Source: UBA5158 sp040389045 (GTDB lineage Bacteria > Pseudomonadota > Gammaproteobacteria > DSM-16500). Taken from it: a DNA stretch of 64,000 nucleotides. The position numbers and the translations under genes are program-made. Shown piece after piece: positions 8,739 to 18,552 of the stretch (position 1 is the stretch's first letter; each line of letters begins with the position of its first letter). The notes beneath the pieces are model-generated. The model saw nothing but the letters and a program-made list of their open reading frames with translations. It was not told the DNA's origin and did not search any database. The DNA is taken from NCBI GenBank assembly GCA_040389045.1, contig JAZKAT010000047.1, positions 1 to 64,000 of the forward strand, written 5' to 3'.

Positions 8739-9530
8739 TTAAGCCGATTTAGCGGGGTGATACAAGTGGTACCAAGTGATGCCAATATATTCATGTAACG
8801 CATAAACGCTGGTTTTTAATGCATTGATCGAAGGTAGTAAATTAATTATAAAGCTATCAGCTTTCAAATCAATAAAACCCATAGGTGCGGCAATGACGGT
8901 TAAATCCTGTCCCTGAAATGCATTTTGAAAAGCATAAATACTGCGTGGCATATGCCAGGCATTAGTCACTAGATAAACAGTATGAATATTATTTGCTTTT
9001 AAAACGGGAACCATTAACTGACCCTGTTCTTCCGTGGAAGTGCTATGGGGTTCAAGCGCTTTGACGTTGATGCCATAACTTTCCTCTAACATTTCGCGCA
9101 TCAATACGGCTTCCGAGCGGGCAATATTGTCGCGGTTGCCCCCGGAGACGATGATGGGTAGATGGGTTTGTTTATTGAGATAGGCGGCGTAGTTCACGCG
9201 CTCCATGGTTTTTTCTGAGACTACGTCTTTACTAGTATATTCTGGCGCGCGCTCAATACCCGAACCTAAAACCACAATTGCTGTGCCAGTTGGATCAATT
9301 GGCAGGGTAGTTTGCACGGGAATATATTGGGTCTGTAAGCCATTTATCAAAAATTGAGCAAATAGCGGTGAAGAGAATAACCAAAATAAAATATAAGCGC
9401 CCCCGATCAGAATTTTACCGAAAGGAATTTTACACCAGGATAAAATAAATCCGGCTAGCATCAGGATTAAAATCAACCCCGGAGGGAAAAACCAGATTTG
9501 CATGAAATGTGAAAAATTATGTAACAGCAT
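8739..9530 (-). CDS. DUF218 (YdcF/ElyC/SanA-like) membrane protein
   Basis: 263 residues. Two N-terminal membrane helices (about 15-33 and 38-58) precede a periplasmic or cytoplasmic DUF218 domain with the motifs IVVLGSG, IVSGG and the later TNAWHMPRS. The family is tied to envelope integrity and lipid-carrier metabolism in E. coli (ElyC, SanA), but its reaction is not established. The start codon overlaps the end of the oxidoreductase gene by 14 nt, so it belongs to the polysaccharide operon. Confidence 0.85.
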   Translation of the reverse strand: MLLHNFSHFMQIWFFPPGLILILMLAGFILSWCKIPFGKILIGGAYILFWLFSSPLFAQFLINGLQTQYIPVQTTLPIDPTGTAIVVLGSGIERAPEYTSKDVVSEKTMERVNYAAYLNKQTHLPIIVSGGNRDNIARSEAVLMREMLEESYGINVKALEPHSTSTEEQGQLMVPVLKANNIHTVYLVTNAWHMPRSIYAFQNAFQGQDLTVIAAPMGFIDLKADSFIINLLPSINALKTSVYALHEYIGITWYHLYHPAKSA

Positions 9531-11658
9531 AGTGGGTCTTATTGGTGTGGATAAGAGCGGCGACTTCCAGGGTGACCAGACTTACCTCTAACACCTCTTC
9601 AATAGGAATCGGCGATGGTAAACCATGTTTGACCGCTTGCACAAATTGATTAACACATTCTTGCTGGCCTTTGTCTTGACGGAATAAATTCATGCGCTTA
9701 AAACCAGCCCAGCCATAACCGCGCAGCTTGCGGAAATTATCCAGTTGCAAAATTTTACCCGCGGTAAAAATTTCCAGACGTTCTTTCGGAAAAGATTTAT
9801 GGCCATTCGCCAGATAATGAATCACACCAAATGAACCATCGGCAAACGTTAAAGTGATGCTGACTTTATCATCGGGTAGACTGACATTTTGCAGGCGGGT
9901 CACTTGAAAAGTAGTAATCTTGACCGCGGCCAGATAGCGCAGCAAATCAATAAAATGGCAAGCTTCACCAATAATCCTACCGCCGCCCGTGGCATTATCC
10001 TGGGTCCAGTGCGTGGCAGGAATTTCGCCGGCATTGACAGTCATGATAAAAGATTTGGGTGCATTGACGGTGGCCAGCAAGCTTTTAATTTTTTGCATAT
10101 GCGGGGCGAAGCGCCGGTTAAAGCCAATCATTAAGCGTTGCGGTGTTTGCTGATATTGTTCGGTGATTTGCGCTAATTCAGCGTGGTTGATACAAAGTGG
10201 TTTTTCCACAAAAATATTTTTGCCAGCACGTAACGCTGCGCAAACGAATTCACTGTGGGTATCGTGACGGCTGGCGATGACTACGGTGTTGATTGCAGTG
10301 TTTGAAAATATTGAGTTAACATCTGTAGTCGCTTCCGCGATGCCATATTTATTGCCGATTTGCGTGCTGCTTATGCCATTATGGCTGGCGATAGATTGTA
10401 ATTTTACCCGGGTTTTTTTAAACGCTGGGATTAAAATGCGATTGGCATAATTACCCGCGCCGATGACGCCAACGGTGATGGCGTCAGTGGCCGCGATGTC
10501 GGGTGTATTCAAAAAGACCGTTTGTTTGGTCAGCAGGGCATCTTCATCAGCGGCATCGTAAGTCAGCACAATACCTAACGTAGGAATGTCACCAGCCAAT
10601 AAATCATAAGCTTTATCCGCTTCATGAATGGGAATGCGGTGGGAAATTAAGGGGGCAATTTTTAATTTATTTTGCGCAGCCATATCCAGAAAGGCTTCAA
10701 AGTTACGTTGTTCAGTCCAGCGTACAAAACCGAGAGGATAATCATGGCCTTGTTCTTCATAGCTAGTATCATATCGTCCGGGACCATAGGAACAACTGAC
10801 TTGGAATGTTAATTCTTTTTTATAAAAATCGGCCCGTGATAATTCCAGTCCAGTCACACCGACTAAAATAATACGACCACGTTGCCGGCACATTTCAGCG
10901 GCTTGATGTATAGGTTCATTCGAGTCGGTGGAAGCGGTAATGATGACGCCATCCACACCCCGCTGCCGCGAAAATTTTTGCGCCATCGCAATGGCATCCA
11001 CACCCTCGGCGAGCGTAAGGGTTTGCGCGCCAAATTGTTTGGCAAGGTCAACTTTGCTTTCATCAATATCACAAGCCAAAACTTGACAGCCTTGCGCTAT
11101 TAACAATTGTACGGTCAATAAGCCAATAAGGCCCAAGCCCATGACGACGAAGCTTTCGCCTAAAGTGGGCAAGGCTAATCGCGTGCCTTGTAACGCGATT
11201 GCGCCCAGTACGGTAAACGCGGCGTATTCATCGGGAATAAAGTCGGGAACTTTGCAACACAGATTTTTGGGTACGCTGACCAGTTCCGCATGCGCGCCAT
11301 TTGAAACTACACGGTCACCCACAGCAAATTCACTGACCCCAGCGCCCACTGCGGTGACTATGCCGACATTGCAATAACCCATAGGTAATAACTGATCCAG
11401 TTTACTGCGTACCGCATCCAGGGTGGCGGCCAACCCATCGGTTTTGATTTTATCAAAAACCATTTTGACTTTGTCAGGCTGTTGACGGATTTTTTCCAGT
11501 GTCGATGCTTTGCCGAAATTCACCAGCATTTTTTCCGTGCCGGAGGAAATCAGCGATTTTTGGGTGCGGATTAACACATGTCCGGATTTTAATTGTGGGC
11601 ATGGAATATCCAGGACGCTGGTATTGCCATTTTTAAGAGATTGTAGGATTTGTTTCAT
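9517..11658 (-). CDS. Bi-domain oxidoreductase: zinc-less alcohol dehydrogenase fused to Gfo/Idh/MocA
   Basis: 713 residues. Residues 1-370 form an MDR/alcohol dehydrogenase domain (GroES-like part, then Rossmann motif VMGLGLIGLL). Residues about 390-700 form a Gfo/Idh/MocA domain (VGVIGAGNYANR, then EKPLCI carrying the conserved EKP lysine). Both nucleotide sites look intact. Such fusions are frequent in O-antigen and capsule loci beside heparinase-like and asparagine synthase genes, where they are thought to oxidise or reduce a sugar nucleotide or lipid-linked sugar; no substrate has been assigned here. The start overlaps the WecA-like gene by 26 nt. Confidence 0.9.
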   Translation of the reverse strand: MKQILQSLKNGNTSVLDIPCPQLKSGHVLIRTQKSLISSGTEKMLVNFGKASTLEKIRQQPDKVKMVFDKIKTDGLAATLDAVRSKLDQLLPMGYCNVGIVTAVGAGVSEFAVGDRVVSNGAHAELVSVPKNLCCKVPDFIPDEYAAFTVLGAIALQGTRLALPTLGESFVVMGLGLIGLLTVQLLIAQGCQVLACDIDESKVDLAKQFGAQTLTLAEGVDAIAMAQKFSRQRGVDGVIITASTDSNEPIHQAAEMCRQRGRIILVGVTGLELSRADFYKKELTFQVSCSYGPGRYDTSYEEQGHDYPLGFVRWTEQRNFEAFLDMAAQNKLKIAPLISHRIPIHEADKAYDLLAGDIPTLGIVLTYDAADEDALLTKQTVFLNTPDIAATDAITVGVIGAGNYANRILIPAFKKTRVKLQSIASHNGISSTQIGNKYGIAEATTDVNSIFSNTAINTVVIASRHDTHSEFVCAALRAGKNIFVEKPLCINHAELAQITEQYQQTPQRLMIGFNRRFAPHMQKIKSLLATVNAPKSFIMTVNAGEIPATHWTQDNATGGGRIIGEACHFIDLLRYLAAVKITTFQVTRLQNVSLPDDKVSITLTFADGSFGVIHYLANGHKSFPKERLEIFTAGKILQLDNFRKLRGYGWAGFKRMNLFRQDKGQQECVNQFVQAVKHGLPSPIPIEEVLEVSLVTLEVAALIHTNKTHYAVT

Positions 11659-12667
11659 GTGCCACCATTTTAAATAATTTGATTGAACACCAGATAATAA
11701 ATAATCCGGTCATAAGACTAGCCATTAACCAAAAAGCTTGCGTGACATGCGCTAAGGCAAAAATCGCGATAGGTAAAATGAGAAAAATATTCAGTAAAGT
11801 AATGGCGAGGGTGACGCGCTGATGACTGGCGCCATAGGCAATTAAATTTTGGTAAGCATGATCGCGGTGCGCCGCGTACCAGCGTTCTCCTTTGAGAGCG
11901 CGGTACAGCACGGTAAAAGTAGCGTCACAAATAAAGACGGCCATGATAATCAGCCAAAAAACAATAGGGATGTCATGTAAATTAGCCGTGTGAATCGCGA
12001 TCACAGCAAATACATAACCGATAAATCCACTGCCTACATCACCCATAAAAATTTTCGCGGGTGGCCAGTTAAAGATAGTGAATCCCGCTATCGCGCAGGC
12101 GAAAAATAATAATAACAGTGCGCAATTGGGGCCATGCACCATGCTCAATGCCAGACTGCCAGCCAGGGCGATAAATAATCCTTCGCTGCCAGCCAGACCA
12201 TCTATACCATCCATGAAATTATAAAAATTGATTGCCCAAATCACGCCGACGACGGCAAGCAAGTCGCCCCAGAAATTTAACGTGAATTTCCAAGTGCCTA
12301 AATCAACGATAGGAAAACCGTGCAGCCAATAGACTGCCCAAAGCGCAGCCAGTAAATGGATGACAAAACGCCAGCTTGTTTTTACCTGGTAAACATCATC
12401 GGCGTAACCTACAGCGGCGATGACCAGACCGCCACCCATTAAAGCGTAGGCCAGAGTAGGGCCCATCAAACCAGTAAGTGCCATGATGATAACGGCGCCT
12501 AGGAAACTGATAACAATAGCGATACCGCCACCGCGGGGCGTGGGAATTTGATGGGAGCTGCGTTGATTTGGAATATCGAGAATATTTTTTCGAATTGCGT
12601 AGCGCCGGGTCAACCAGGTCAACAGCAGTGAAAATAAAAATGTCAGGGCCAGGTAAAGCACTTTCAT
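11633..12667 (-). CDS. Polyprenyl-phosphate sugar-1-phosphate transferase (WecA/WbpL type, GT4 family)
   Basis: Initiates repeat-unit synthesis by moving a HexNAc-1-phosphate from UDP to undecaprenyl phosphate at the inner membrane. About ten membrane helices. Motifs: YADDVYQVKTSWR (Asp pair for Mg/UDP), NFYNFMDGIDGLAG and FMGDVGSGF, all standard for the MraY/WecA superfamily. An upstream extension to 12754 is open, but the ATG at 12667 with TAGGAG in front gives the normal N-terminus (344 residues). The neighbour upstream is the epimerase, as in the WbpV-WbpL pair of Pseudomonas, so WbpL (FucNAc/QuiNAc-1-P) is the closest functional model. Confidence 0.92.
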   Translation of the reverse strand: MKVLYLALTFLFSLLLTWLTRRYAIRKNILDIPNQRSSHQIPTPRGGGIAIVISFLGAVIIMALTGLMGPTLAYALMGGGLVIAAVGYADDVYQVKTSWRFVIHLLAALWAVYWLHGFPIVDLGTWKFTLNFWGDLLAVVGVIWAINFYNFMDGIDGLAGSEGLFIALAGSLALSMVHGPNCALLLLFFACAIAGFTIFNWPPAKIFMGDVGSGFIGYVFAVIAIHTANLHDIPIVFWLIIMAVFICDATFTVLYRALKGERWYAAHRDHAYQNLIAYGASHQRVTLAITLLNIFLILPIAIFALAHVTQAFWLMASLMTGLFIIWCSIKLFKMVAHETNPTIS

Positions 12668-12714
12668 AATGGACGACAAACTCCTAGCATTACAAGATTG
12701 GCGATAATAACATT

Positions 12715-13692
12715 TTATTGCTGGCGATAAGCAGCAATAATTTCCGGTAAACATTTTTTTAGATCATAATCTGGCTTAAATCCTAACTCTTGCTGAATCA
12801 ATTGCGAATTATAAGCTGCGGAGTCAAAAAGTTTGCCCATGCTTTCGGAATTAAAAGGGAGACGGCGGCGCAGAATTTTTTCAGCCAAATCCCCTAAATG
12901 ACCTAATAATTTGAAACCAGCCAGCGGCAAATGCCAGTTAGGCAGACGTTTGCCCAACGCTTCACGCATAGCGATGTATAACTGACGGGTAGAATAATCT
13001 ACCCCATCCGTCACAAAATAAATTTTACCCTTGGCGTTAGTGTGACGGGCAGCTAATACCGCCGCCTGACAAATATCAGCGAGACTAATCAGGGAGCGCC
13101 GGTTGCCGATGGCGGGTACGGGGATAAAATAATTTTTATCAATGGCGCGCAGCATAGCATATAAATTTCCTTTGCAGCCCGGGCCATAAACCAGTGCGGG
13201 ACGTAAAATGCAAACATGGATGCCGTGTTCCTGACCGGCTGCCAGCAAATATTTTTCCGCATTACGTTTGGCGATGCCGTAGGGGGACAGTGGTGCTTGC
13301 TGCCATTGTTCATCTATGTTTTGCGGACTATCGGCCACTGCTTTGACACTACTGAAATAAATAAAACTGCGTACACCACCGCGGACGGCTTCTTGAAATA
13401 AATTTTTGGTACCTTCAAAATTAATGGCGTTATGTTTTTCGGCAAAAGCGGGGTCGCCTTCTTTAAAAGCATGGGCGTAACCGCCTAAATGAAAAACCGT
13501 ATCTATATTGTCGCAGCTATTTTTCAGGGTGGCGGGCTGGGTCAAATCGCCGGTGATTTTATCAACTCCGGCAGGCAGCAAATTTCCACCAGTTCGTACC
13601 AGTGCCCGCACTTGATAATGCTCACGCAATAAATAATTTACCAGATAAGAACCAATAAAGCCGGTGGCGCCGGTGACTAAGGCTTTATTCAT
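12715..13692 (-). CDS. NAD-dependent epimerase/4-ketoreductase (WbpV/extended SDR type)
   Basis: Extended short-chain dehydrogenase, 325 residues. GATGFIGS at the N-terminus is the NAD site and YGIAK is the catalytic YXXXK. It is placed directly before a WecA/WbpL-type transferase. In Pseudomonas O-antigen loci the same pair makes UDP-QuiNAc or UDP-FucNAc by reducing the 4-keto product of WbpM; a WbpM-type enzyme is encoded at 31768-33687. The substrate is therefore probably UDP-4-keto-6-deoxy-HexNAc (inference). The start overlaps the upstream GT4 stop as ATGA. Confidence 0.88.
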   Translation of the reverse strand: MNKALVTGATGFIGSYLVNYLLREHYQVRALVRTGGNLLPAGVDKITGDLTQPATLKNSCDNIDTVFHLGGYAHAFKEGDPAFAEKHNAINFEGTKNLFQEAVRGGVRSFIYFSSVKAVADSPQNIDEQWQQAPLSPYGIAKRNAEKYLLAAGQEHGIHVCILRPALVYGPGCKGNLYAMLRAIDKNYFIPVPAIGNRRSLISLADICQAAVLAARHTNAKGKIYFVTDGVDYSTRQLYIAMREALGKRLPNWHLPLAGFKLLGHLGDLAEKILRRRLPFNSESMGKLFDSAAYNSQLIQQELGFKPDYDLKKCLPEIIAAYRQQ

Positions 13693-14942
13693 GTCACATT
13701 CTCGGTGGCGTTTTGGTTAGTGTGTGCGGTAGCGGCCAGCACGCTTAACATTTCATTAGCTTGACGTTCGCGGCTATGAAAATACGCGCGTTGTTGGCTT
13801 TGTTCAGCGTATTGTTTGCATAACTCAGGATTTTGATACAGCCGCAGCGCAGCTTCAGCCAGCGCGTGCGGATTTTCAGGCCATACCCAGATGCCGACAT
13901 TTTCTTCCGTGATAATCGCGCTCGCTTCACCGGCGGGCGCCGCCAGTAAAATTGGCAGTCCCATGCCCATGGCTTCAAAAATTTTTGAGGGGATGACTTC
14001 GGCGAAAACGGGATTATTTTTTAAATGCACTAGTGCGACATTACATAAACTCCACAGTTGCCGCATAGTCTTTTTGGGTTGCGCGGGAATAAATTTAACG
14101 TTAGTTAATTCTCTGGCTTTGGCGTATTCCATCAATTCATCGCGTTCCGCGCCGGCGCCGGCAAATAAAAATAATATATTGGGGTTATCTTTTACTATTT
14201 CCGCGCTATGCAGCACATTCGCCAAACCGTGCGCCATGCCATGCGTGCCTAAATACCCAATGACGAATTGTTCTGGCTTGATGCCTAAGTCTTGGGCGAG
14301 CTGGTGGTTTTTGGGGACGGGAGAAAATTGACTGGTTTCCACGCCGTTAATACAGACGGAAATTTTCGCCGCGGGGACTTGCCTTGCGGTGAGGTTCACT
14401 TTGAATGCCTGGGTCAGGACGACAATGGCATTAGCGCGACTATATAAAAATAATTCCAGTTTTTCTAACCATTTTATCAACGTGGATTTTTGCATAGCGC
14501 CTACACCGACGATAGAAGCGGGCCAGATATCAGCGACTTCAAGTACAAATGGCACGCGGCGCAAGCTGGTTAACAGCCAGGCGGTGACGCCGACAAAGAA
14601 TTGCGGCGTAGTCGCAGCGATTACATCGGGTTTTTTTTGCCAGAGACCGGCGCACAGTGCGGGTACAATATAAGATAAAAAATCCAGGGTGCGCAGCATG
14701 AAACCTTTATTTTTGGCGATGAAGGTTTTGATGCGGACGACGCGAATGCCGCTCATGATTTCGACTTGATAAAATTTATTTTTGTAACCGTCATACACTT
14801 TGCCTTCCGGAAAATTGGGCACGGAAGTGATGACAGTAACTTCATGGCCGGCGGTTATCCAATGACAGGCGCGTTCATAAACGCGGCTGGCGATTGCATT
14901 ACCTTCCGGTGGAAAATTATCAGTTAAAAATACAATATGCAT
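13689..14942 (-). CDS. Glycosyltransferase family 4 (WbuB-like)
   Basis: 417 residues, GT-B fold, cytoplasmic or membrane-associated. N-terminal domain starts VFLTDNFPPEGNAIASRVYERA; the C-terminal donor domain has FVIGYLGTHG and the EX7E-type stretch EVIPSKIFEAMGMGLPILLA. It resembles WbuB, which adds FucNAc-type sugars in O-antigen synthesis. Donor and acceptor cannot be told from sequence. The start lies 2 nt after the heparinase-like stop. Confidence 0.9.
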   Translation of the reverse strand: MHIVFLTDNFPPEGNAIASRVYERACHWITAGHEVTVITSVPNFPEGKVYDGYKNKFYQVEIMSGIRVVRIKTFIAKNKGFMLRTLDFLSYIVPALCAGLWQKKPDVIAATTPQFFVGVTAWLLTSLRRVPFVLEVADIWPASIVGVGAMQKSTLIKWLEKLELFLYSRANAIVVLTQAFKVNLTARQVPAAKISVCINGVETSQFSPVPKNHQLAQDLGIKPEQFVIGYLGTHGMAHGLANVLHSAEIVKDNPNILFLFAGAGAERDELMEYAKARELTNVKFIPAQPKKTMRQLWSLCNVALVHLKNNPVFAEVIPSKIFEAMGMGLPILLAAPAGEASAIITEENVGIWVWPENPHALAEAALRLYQNPELCKQYAEQSQQRAYFHSRERQANEMLSVLAATAHTNQNATENVT

Positions 14943-14944
14943 TG

Positions 14945-16564
14945 CTACAGTTTCCAGGTAATTAAAGTATGGTGTGTGCTTGGTAACGTTACCGTGTATT
15001 CAATGACTAATTTTTTATTCGGGATGGAAAGATTAAATCCGGGATGGTAGCTGCTTTCCATGACCTTAATGGTCTGCGTTGAAGATAACACGGCCAACGG
15101 TTGATTGGAACTATCATAAAACAAGATATTTTGGGTATCCACTGGTTTGACACGAAGGTCAGGATGCACATGAAAATACAGGCTGATTTTATGCTGTTTG
15201 GTGCCGGTAAAAGTGTCTTCAATTAATAATTTATGGTTGGTGAGTTGCCAGCGGCGGTGGTGCGTAATTTGATAAGGATTATAATAACCGTCATGACTGG
15301 CGCTTACGGTTAACTGATCGGGCAGCGACGTGGTTTTAATATTATGGACGCGCGCGCGTTTGGCGACGCGAAAACTTTTCCAGACTTCGGAGGAATTGCG
15401 GTCATTTATCACCGCAGTGTTATGCGCCATGGTGCTGCGTTGACGAAATCGTTCGTTATTATTTGCATAAGTTGATATTCCTGAATTCACCAGGATGCGC
15501 TGTTTGCTCAGGGAAAATTCAAAGCTCAACGTGTCGGCATGAGCGTGTCCGGGTTGATAAGTGGCGCCGACTTCACCTACATCAGCGAGGACTACCGCAT
15601 CACCCAGTTGTAAACGTGCAAAACCACTGGCAGCCAAATGTTGTAACCCATAGTCGGCAACAGTGGGTGCAGCAAGTTGTAAGCGGTCACTGTAGGCGCT
15701 AAGTTCTGCAAGATCTGGCGCGATGTTTAACGTGGCATCATTAAAAAAAGATAGTTCGTTATCGGGATGCGTTAAGGCTTGAGACCAGCGAAACATATCT
15801 TTAACAATGGCCAGCCACACTAAAGGTATAGGTTGGCCATAGGTTTTTAAAATATTTATCACATCCAGTAAATCTTCCAAAATAATTGCGTGATACATGG
15901 GACTTAATTCAAAATGGCCGCCGTCCGCGAGAATTTGTTCGGTAAGTTGACGAGAAAAATATTTTAAACCGGTCGCCAGCCAGACGCGGGCTTCGGCGCC
16001 TTGAAAAAAACAACCGGCGAAAATAAGTGCCTTGGCATTGGCCAGTAAGTGATTACCCAGGATATGAATTTCCAGCCGCTTACTAAGATAGCGGGTTTGC
16101 AATGCTAAACTTTTTAGCATTTCATCGTCGGCCGTATTTCCCGCCAGCAGCCATTTAATCCAGTTAACAATGCGTAATGATATTGTATAAGGTTCCCAGC
16201 CATTGCCCTGCGGCGGCGGGTTTTCTTTTATCCAGCGTTTGATTAAAGCGGCGTCGTTGATGGCAGCAAAATAATGTAAATTGTATAACCATAATTTGTC
16301 GATACTGGGGTCAGACCAGATGGTGGCGGATGAAATATCGCGTTGCTGATTTAACAAAGTTATCAAGTTAGGCGCAGTCATATTGACTTGTTTAGGAATC
16401 GGCTGCGCGAAGCTTAAGCTGGGTAGTTGAGTGGCGGGTGTCGCTGAAAAATTAAGTTTGGGTTTTCGCCAACGAAATTTTAACTGGCCATAAATTTGTA
16501 TAGGCTTTAAATACTTTAAGGTGTGATAGTAACGCAAACTTTTTTCAAGCAAAGAATTTTTCAT
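14945..16564 (-). CDS. Heparinase II/III-family protein, copy 1
   Basis: 539 residues. An N-terminal region with the family start (YHTLKYLKPIQIYGQLKFRW) leads into an alpha/alpha toroid (LAxxLLANA and related stretches) and a beta-sheet domain with HADTLSFEF, NSGISTY and MAHNTAVIN, the conserved His/Asn-rich part of heparinase II/III lyases. No signal peptide is visible, odd for a lyase acting on exported polymer but usual for members in capsule loci beside asparagine synthase. Its role there is not established; possibilities are lyase/epimerase activity on uronic acids or a carrier-linked modification. ATGA overlap with the asparagine synthase. A second copy is at 19918. Confidence 0.9.
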   Translation of the reverse strand: MKNSLLEKSLRYYHTLKYLKPIQIYGQLKFRWRKPKLNFSATPATQLPSLSFAQPIPKQVNMTAPNLITLLNQQRDISSATIWSDPSIDKLWLYNLHYFAAINDAALIKRWIKENPPPQGNGWEPYTISLRIVNWIKWLLAGNTADDEMLKSLALQTRYLSKRLEIHILGNHLLANAKALIFAGCFFQGAEARVWLATGLKYFSRQLTEQILADGGHFELSPMYHAIILEDLLDVINILKTYGQPIPLVWLAIVKDMFRWSQALTHPDNELSFFNDATLNIAPDLAELSAYSDRLQLAAPTVADYGLQHLAASGFARLQLGDAVVLADVGEVGATYQPGHAHADTLSFEFSLSKQRILVNSGISTYANNNERFRQRSTMAHNTAVINDRNSSEVWKSFRVAKRARVHNIKTTSLPDQLTVSASHDGYYNPYQITHHRRWQLTNHKLLIEDTFTGTKQHKISLYFHVHPDLRVKPVDTQNILFYDSSNQPLAVLSSTQTIKVMESSYHPGFNLSIPNKKLVIEYTVTLPSTHHTLITWKL

Positions 16565-18552
16565 ACCGCTGCCCGTGCATCAACAAACATTGTTGCCCAT
16601 AATTCAATACAAAGCAGGGAAAAAATAGTGTAAGCGCCATCGACCCTGCCTGCCTTGTCCCATTGCAAAAGTCGCGTAACGGCTTTTGGATCAAAGATAC
16701 CGCGGCGTTTGATGGCTTCTTCACTTAAAATATCATGCACAAAATCATGTAATTCATGGTGCAGCCAGCGGCGTAAGGGTGCGCCAAAACCGGCTTTTTT
16801 TCGATAAATTACCGAGTTTGGCAGATAGGGTTCCATGGTTTTTTTAAAAATGGCTTTGCCGGTTTTGCCTCGTTGTTTTAAATGAGTAGGAATCGTGGCC
16901 GCGAATTGAATTAATTCGGGATCCAGTAAAGGCACCCGCACTTCCAATCCTGACGCCATGGACATTTTATCCGTGTAATTTAAATTATGGCTAGCGAGAA
17001 AATGTTTGCCTTCCAGGTATAACATTCGGTTTAAAGGTTGTTGCTCATCGGGGATGCGTTCCAGGCTTTCTAGCAAAGGCGCCAGCGTATCCGTATTTTG
17101 TAAATGAGCGGCCATATCAGCAGTATAAAGTGACTGGCGTAAACCATCAGTACTCCACATAAAATGACTGGCGATACGTCGGTCGCGACTCATGTCAGTG
17201 TGCGCAAATAGTTTTGCGATACGGCGCAAGAGAGGCTTTTGCATGACACTTTGCGCATGACCGCCATTTAAGACATGACGCGCATACCCCGAAATGCCTT
17301 TACGCAGCGGCATAGGCATGTGCCGCCAAAAGGGTTCCAGCTGTAACGCGCGGTGTCGACGGTAACCAGAAAAAATATCATCGCCGCCAGCGCCAGACAA
17401 TAAAACTTTCATGCCATCGCGTTTGGCTGCTTCGGAAATTAAATAAACATGAATCGGCGCGGGATCAGCTTGTGGTTCATCAAGATGGTAAATCATTTTT
17501 TGTAAATGCTGAATGATATCCGCTTCAACTTCCATGACTTGCAAATTAACATTTAAATGTTTGGCGACAGCTTTGGCATACGGCACATCATCGGGATTGC
17601 CCTCACTGTCCATGCCTTGCTTGAAGCCTATGCAATAACAGTTAATGGCTTGATCAGGGTTTAATTTTCGCATCATGGCAACGATGGCGCTGGAATCAAG
17701 ACCGCCGGAAAGAAATGCGCCTACGGGTACATCAGCGACCAATTGTCGTTGTACCGCGGTGGTGAGACGGTTATTTAATTCAGTACAAAGCGCCGCTTCA
17801 GAAGCTGTGGAAATTTTACCGGTATAGGGCAAGTCATAGTAATGCCAGCGTCTGGCGATTTTACCATTACGCACAATCATGGCTTCACCAGGTTCAAATT
17901 TTTTTACGGCTTGTAATGCAGTCTGTGCGCCGGGACACCATAAATAAGCCAGGTAATAATGTATAGCACTAAAATCAATGTCGGTATTAATTTCAGGGCT
18001 CACCAGCAAAGCTTTAATTTCGGAAGCGAATAAAAATCCGGAAGTGGTTTCACTATAATAAAGTGGTTTGACACCTACGCCATCTCTTGCCAAAAATAAA
18101 TCGCCAGTACGGCTATGCGGGCCATGCCCCTGGCTTCGGCCATCATAAATGGCAAAAGTGAAAATGCCATTAAGACGTTCCAGCATGGCGGTGCCTGCTT
18201 CGGCATACAAATGCAGTAACACTTCGGAATCGGTTTTACTGTGAAATTGATGGCCTTTAGCGATCAATTCCGCGCGTAATTCCTGATAATTATATAATTC
18301 ACCATTGTAGGTTAACCACAGCGCCGAACCGGCTGAACTATGGCAGCAACTGCAATTGATAGTAAGTGGTTGATGTCCGTCGGCGGATAAATCAATGATA
18401 GATAAGCGTCTATGTACCAGGCCGACTTGATTATTGTCATGGGCCAGTAATAAATCGCCCATGTCATCGGGGCCGCGGTGGGCGATACGTAAGCCCATTT
18501 GCGGCAGAATATCAGCATTGAATTGACCAGAAAATCCGGCTATGCCACACAT
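16561..18552 (-). CDS. Asparagine synthase-like amidotransferase, copy 1 (AsnB/WbpS type)
   Basis: 663 residues. An N-terminal class II glutamine amidotransferase domain begins MCGIAGFSG, so Cys2 becomes the N-terminal nucleophile. It is followed by an ATP-pyrophosphatase domain with GAFLSGGLDSS (PP-loop) and LLSGAGGDDIFSGY. In O-antigen loci such enzymes amidate carboxyl groups of uronic-acid sugars (WbpS-type function). ManNAcA from the WecB/WecC pair at 33.8-36.2 kb is a candidate substrate (inference). The 3' end overlaps the heparinase-like gene by 4 nt and the 5' end overlaps the GT gene by 13 nt. Confidence 0.93.
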   Translation of the reverse strand: MCGIAGFSGQFNADILPQMGLRIAHRGPDDMGDLLLAHDNNQVGLVHRRLSIIDLSADGHQPLTINCSCCHSSAGSALWLTYNGELYNYQELRAELIAKGHQFHSKTDSEVLLHLYAEAGTAMLERLNGIFTFAIYDGRSQGHGPHSRTGDLFLARDGVGVKPLYYSETTSGFLFASEIKALLVSPEINTDIDFSAIHYYLAYLWCPGAQTALQAVKKFEPGEAMIVRNGKIARRWHYYDLPYTGKISTASEAALCTELNNRLTTAVQRQLVADVPVGAFLSGGLDSSAIVAMMRKLNPDQAINCYCIGFKQGMDSEGNPDDVPYAKAVAKHLNVNLQVMEVEADIIQHLQKMIYHLDEPQADPAPIHVYLISEAAKRDGMKVLLSGAGGDDIFSGYRRHRALQLEPFWRHMPMPLRKGISGYARHVLNGGHAQSVMQKPLLRRIAKLFAHTDMSRDRRIASHFMWSTDGLRQSLYTADMAAHLQNTDTLAPLLESLERIPDEQQPLNRMLYLEGKHFLASHNLNYTDKMSMASGLEVRVPLLDPELIQFAATIPTHLKQRGKTGKAIFKKTMEPYLPNSVIYRKKAGFGAPLRRWLHHELHDFVHDILSEEAIKRRGIFDPKAVTRLLQWDKAGRVDGAYTIFSLLCIELWATMFVDARAAV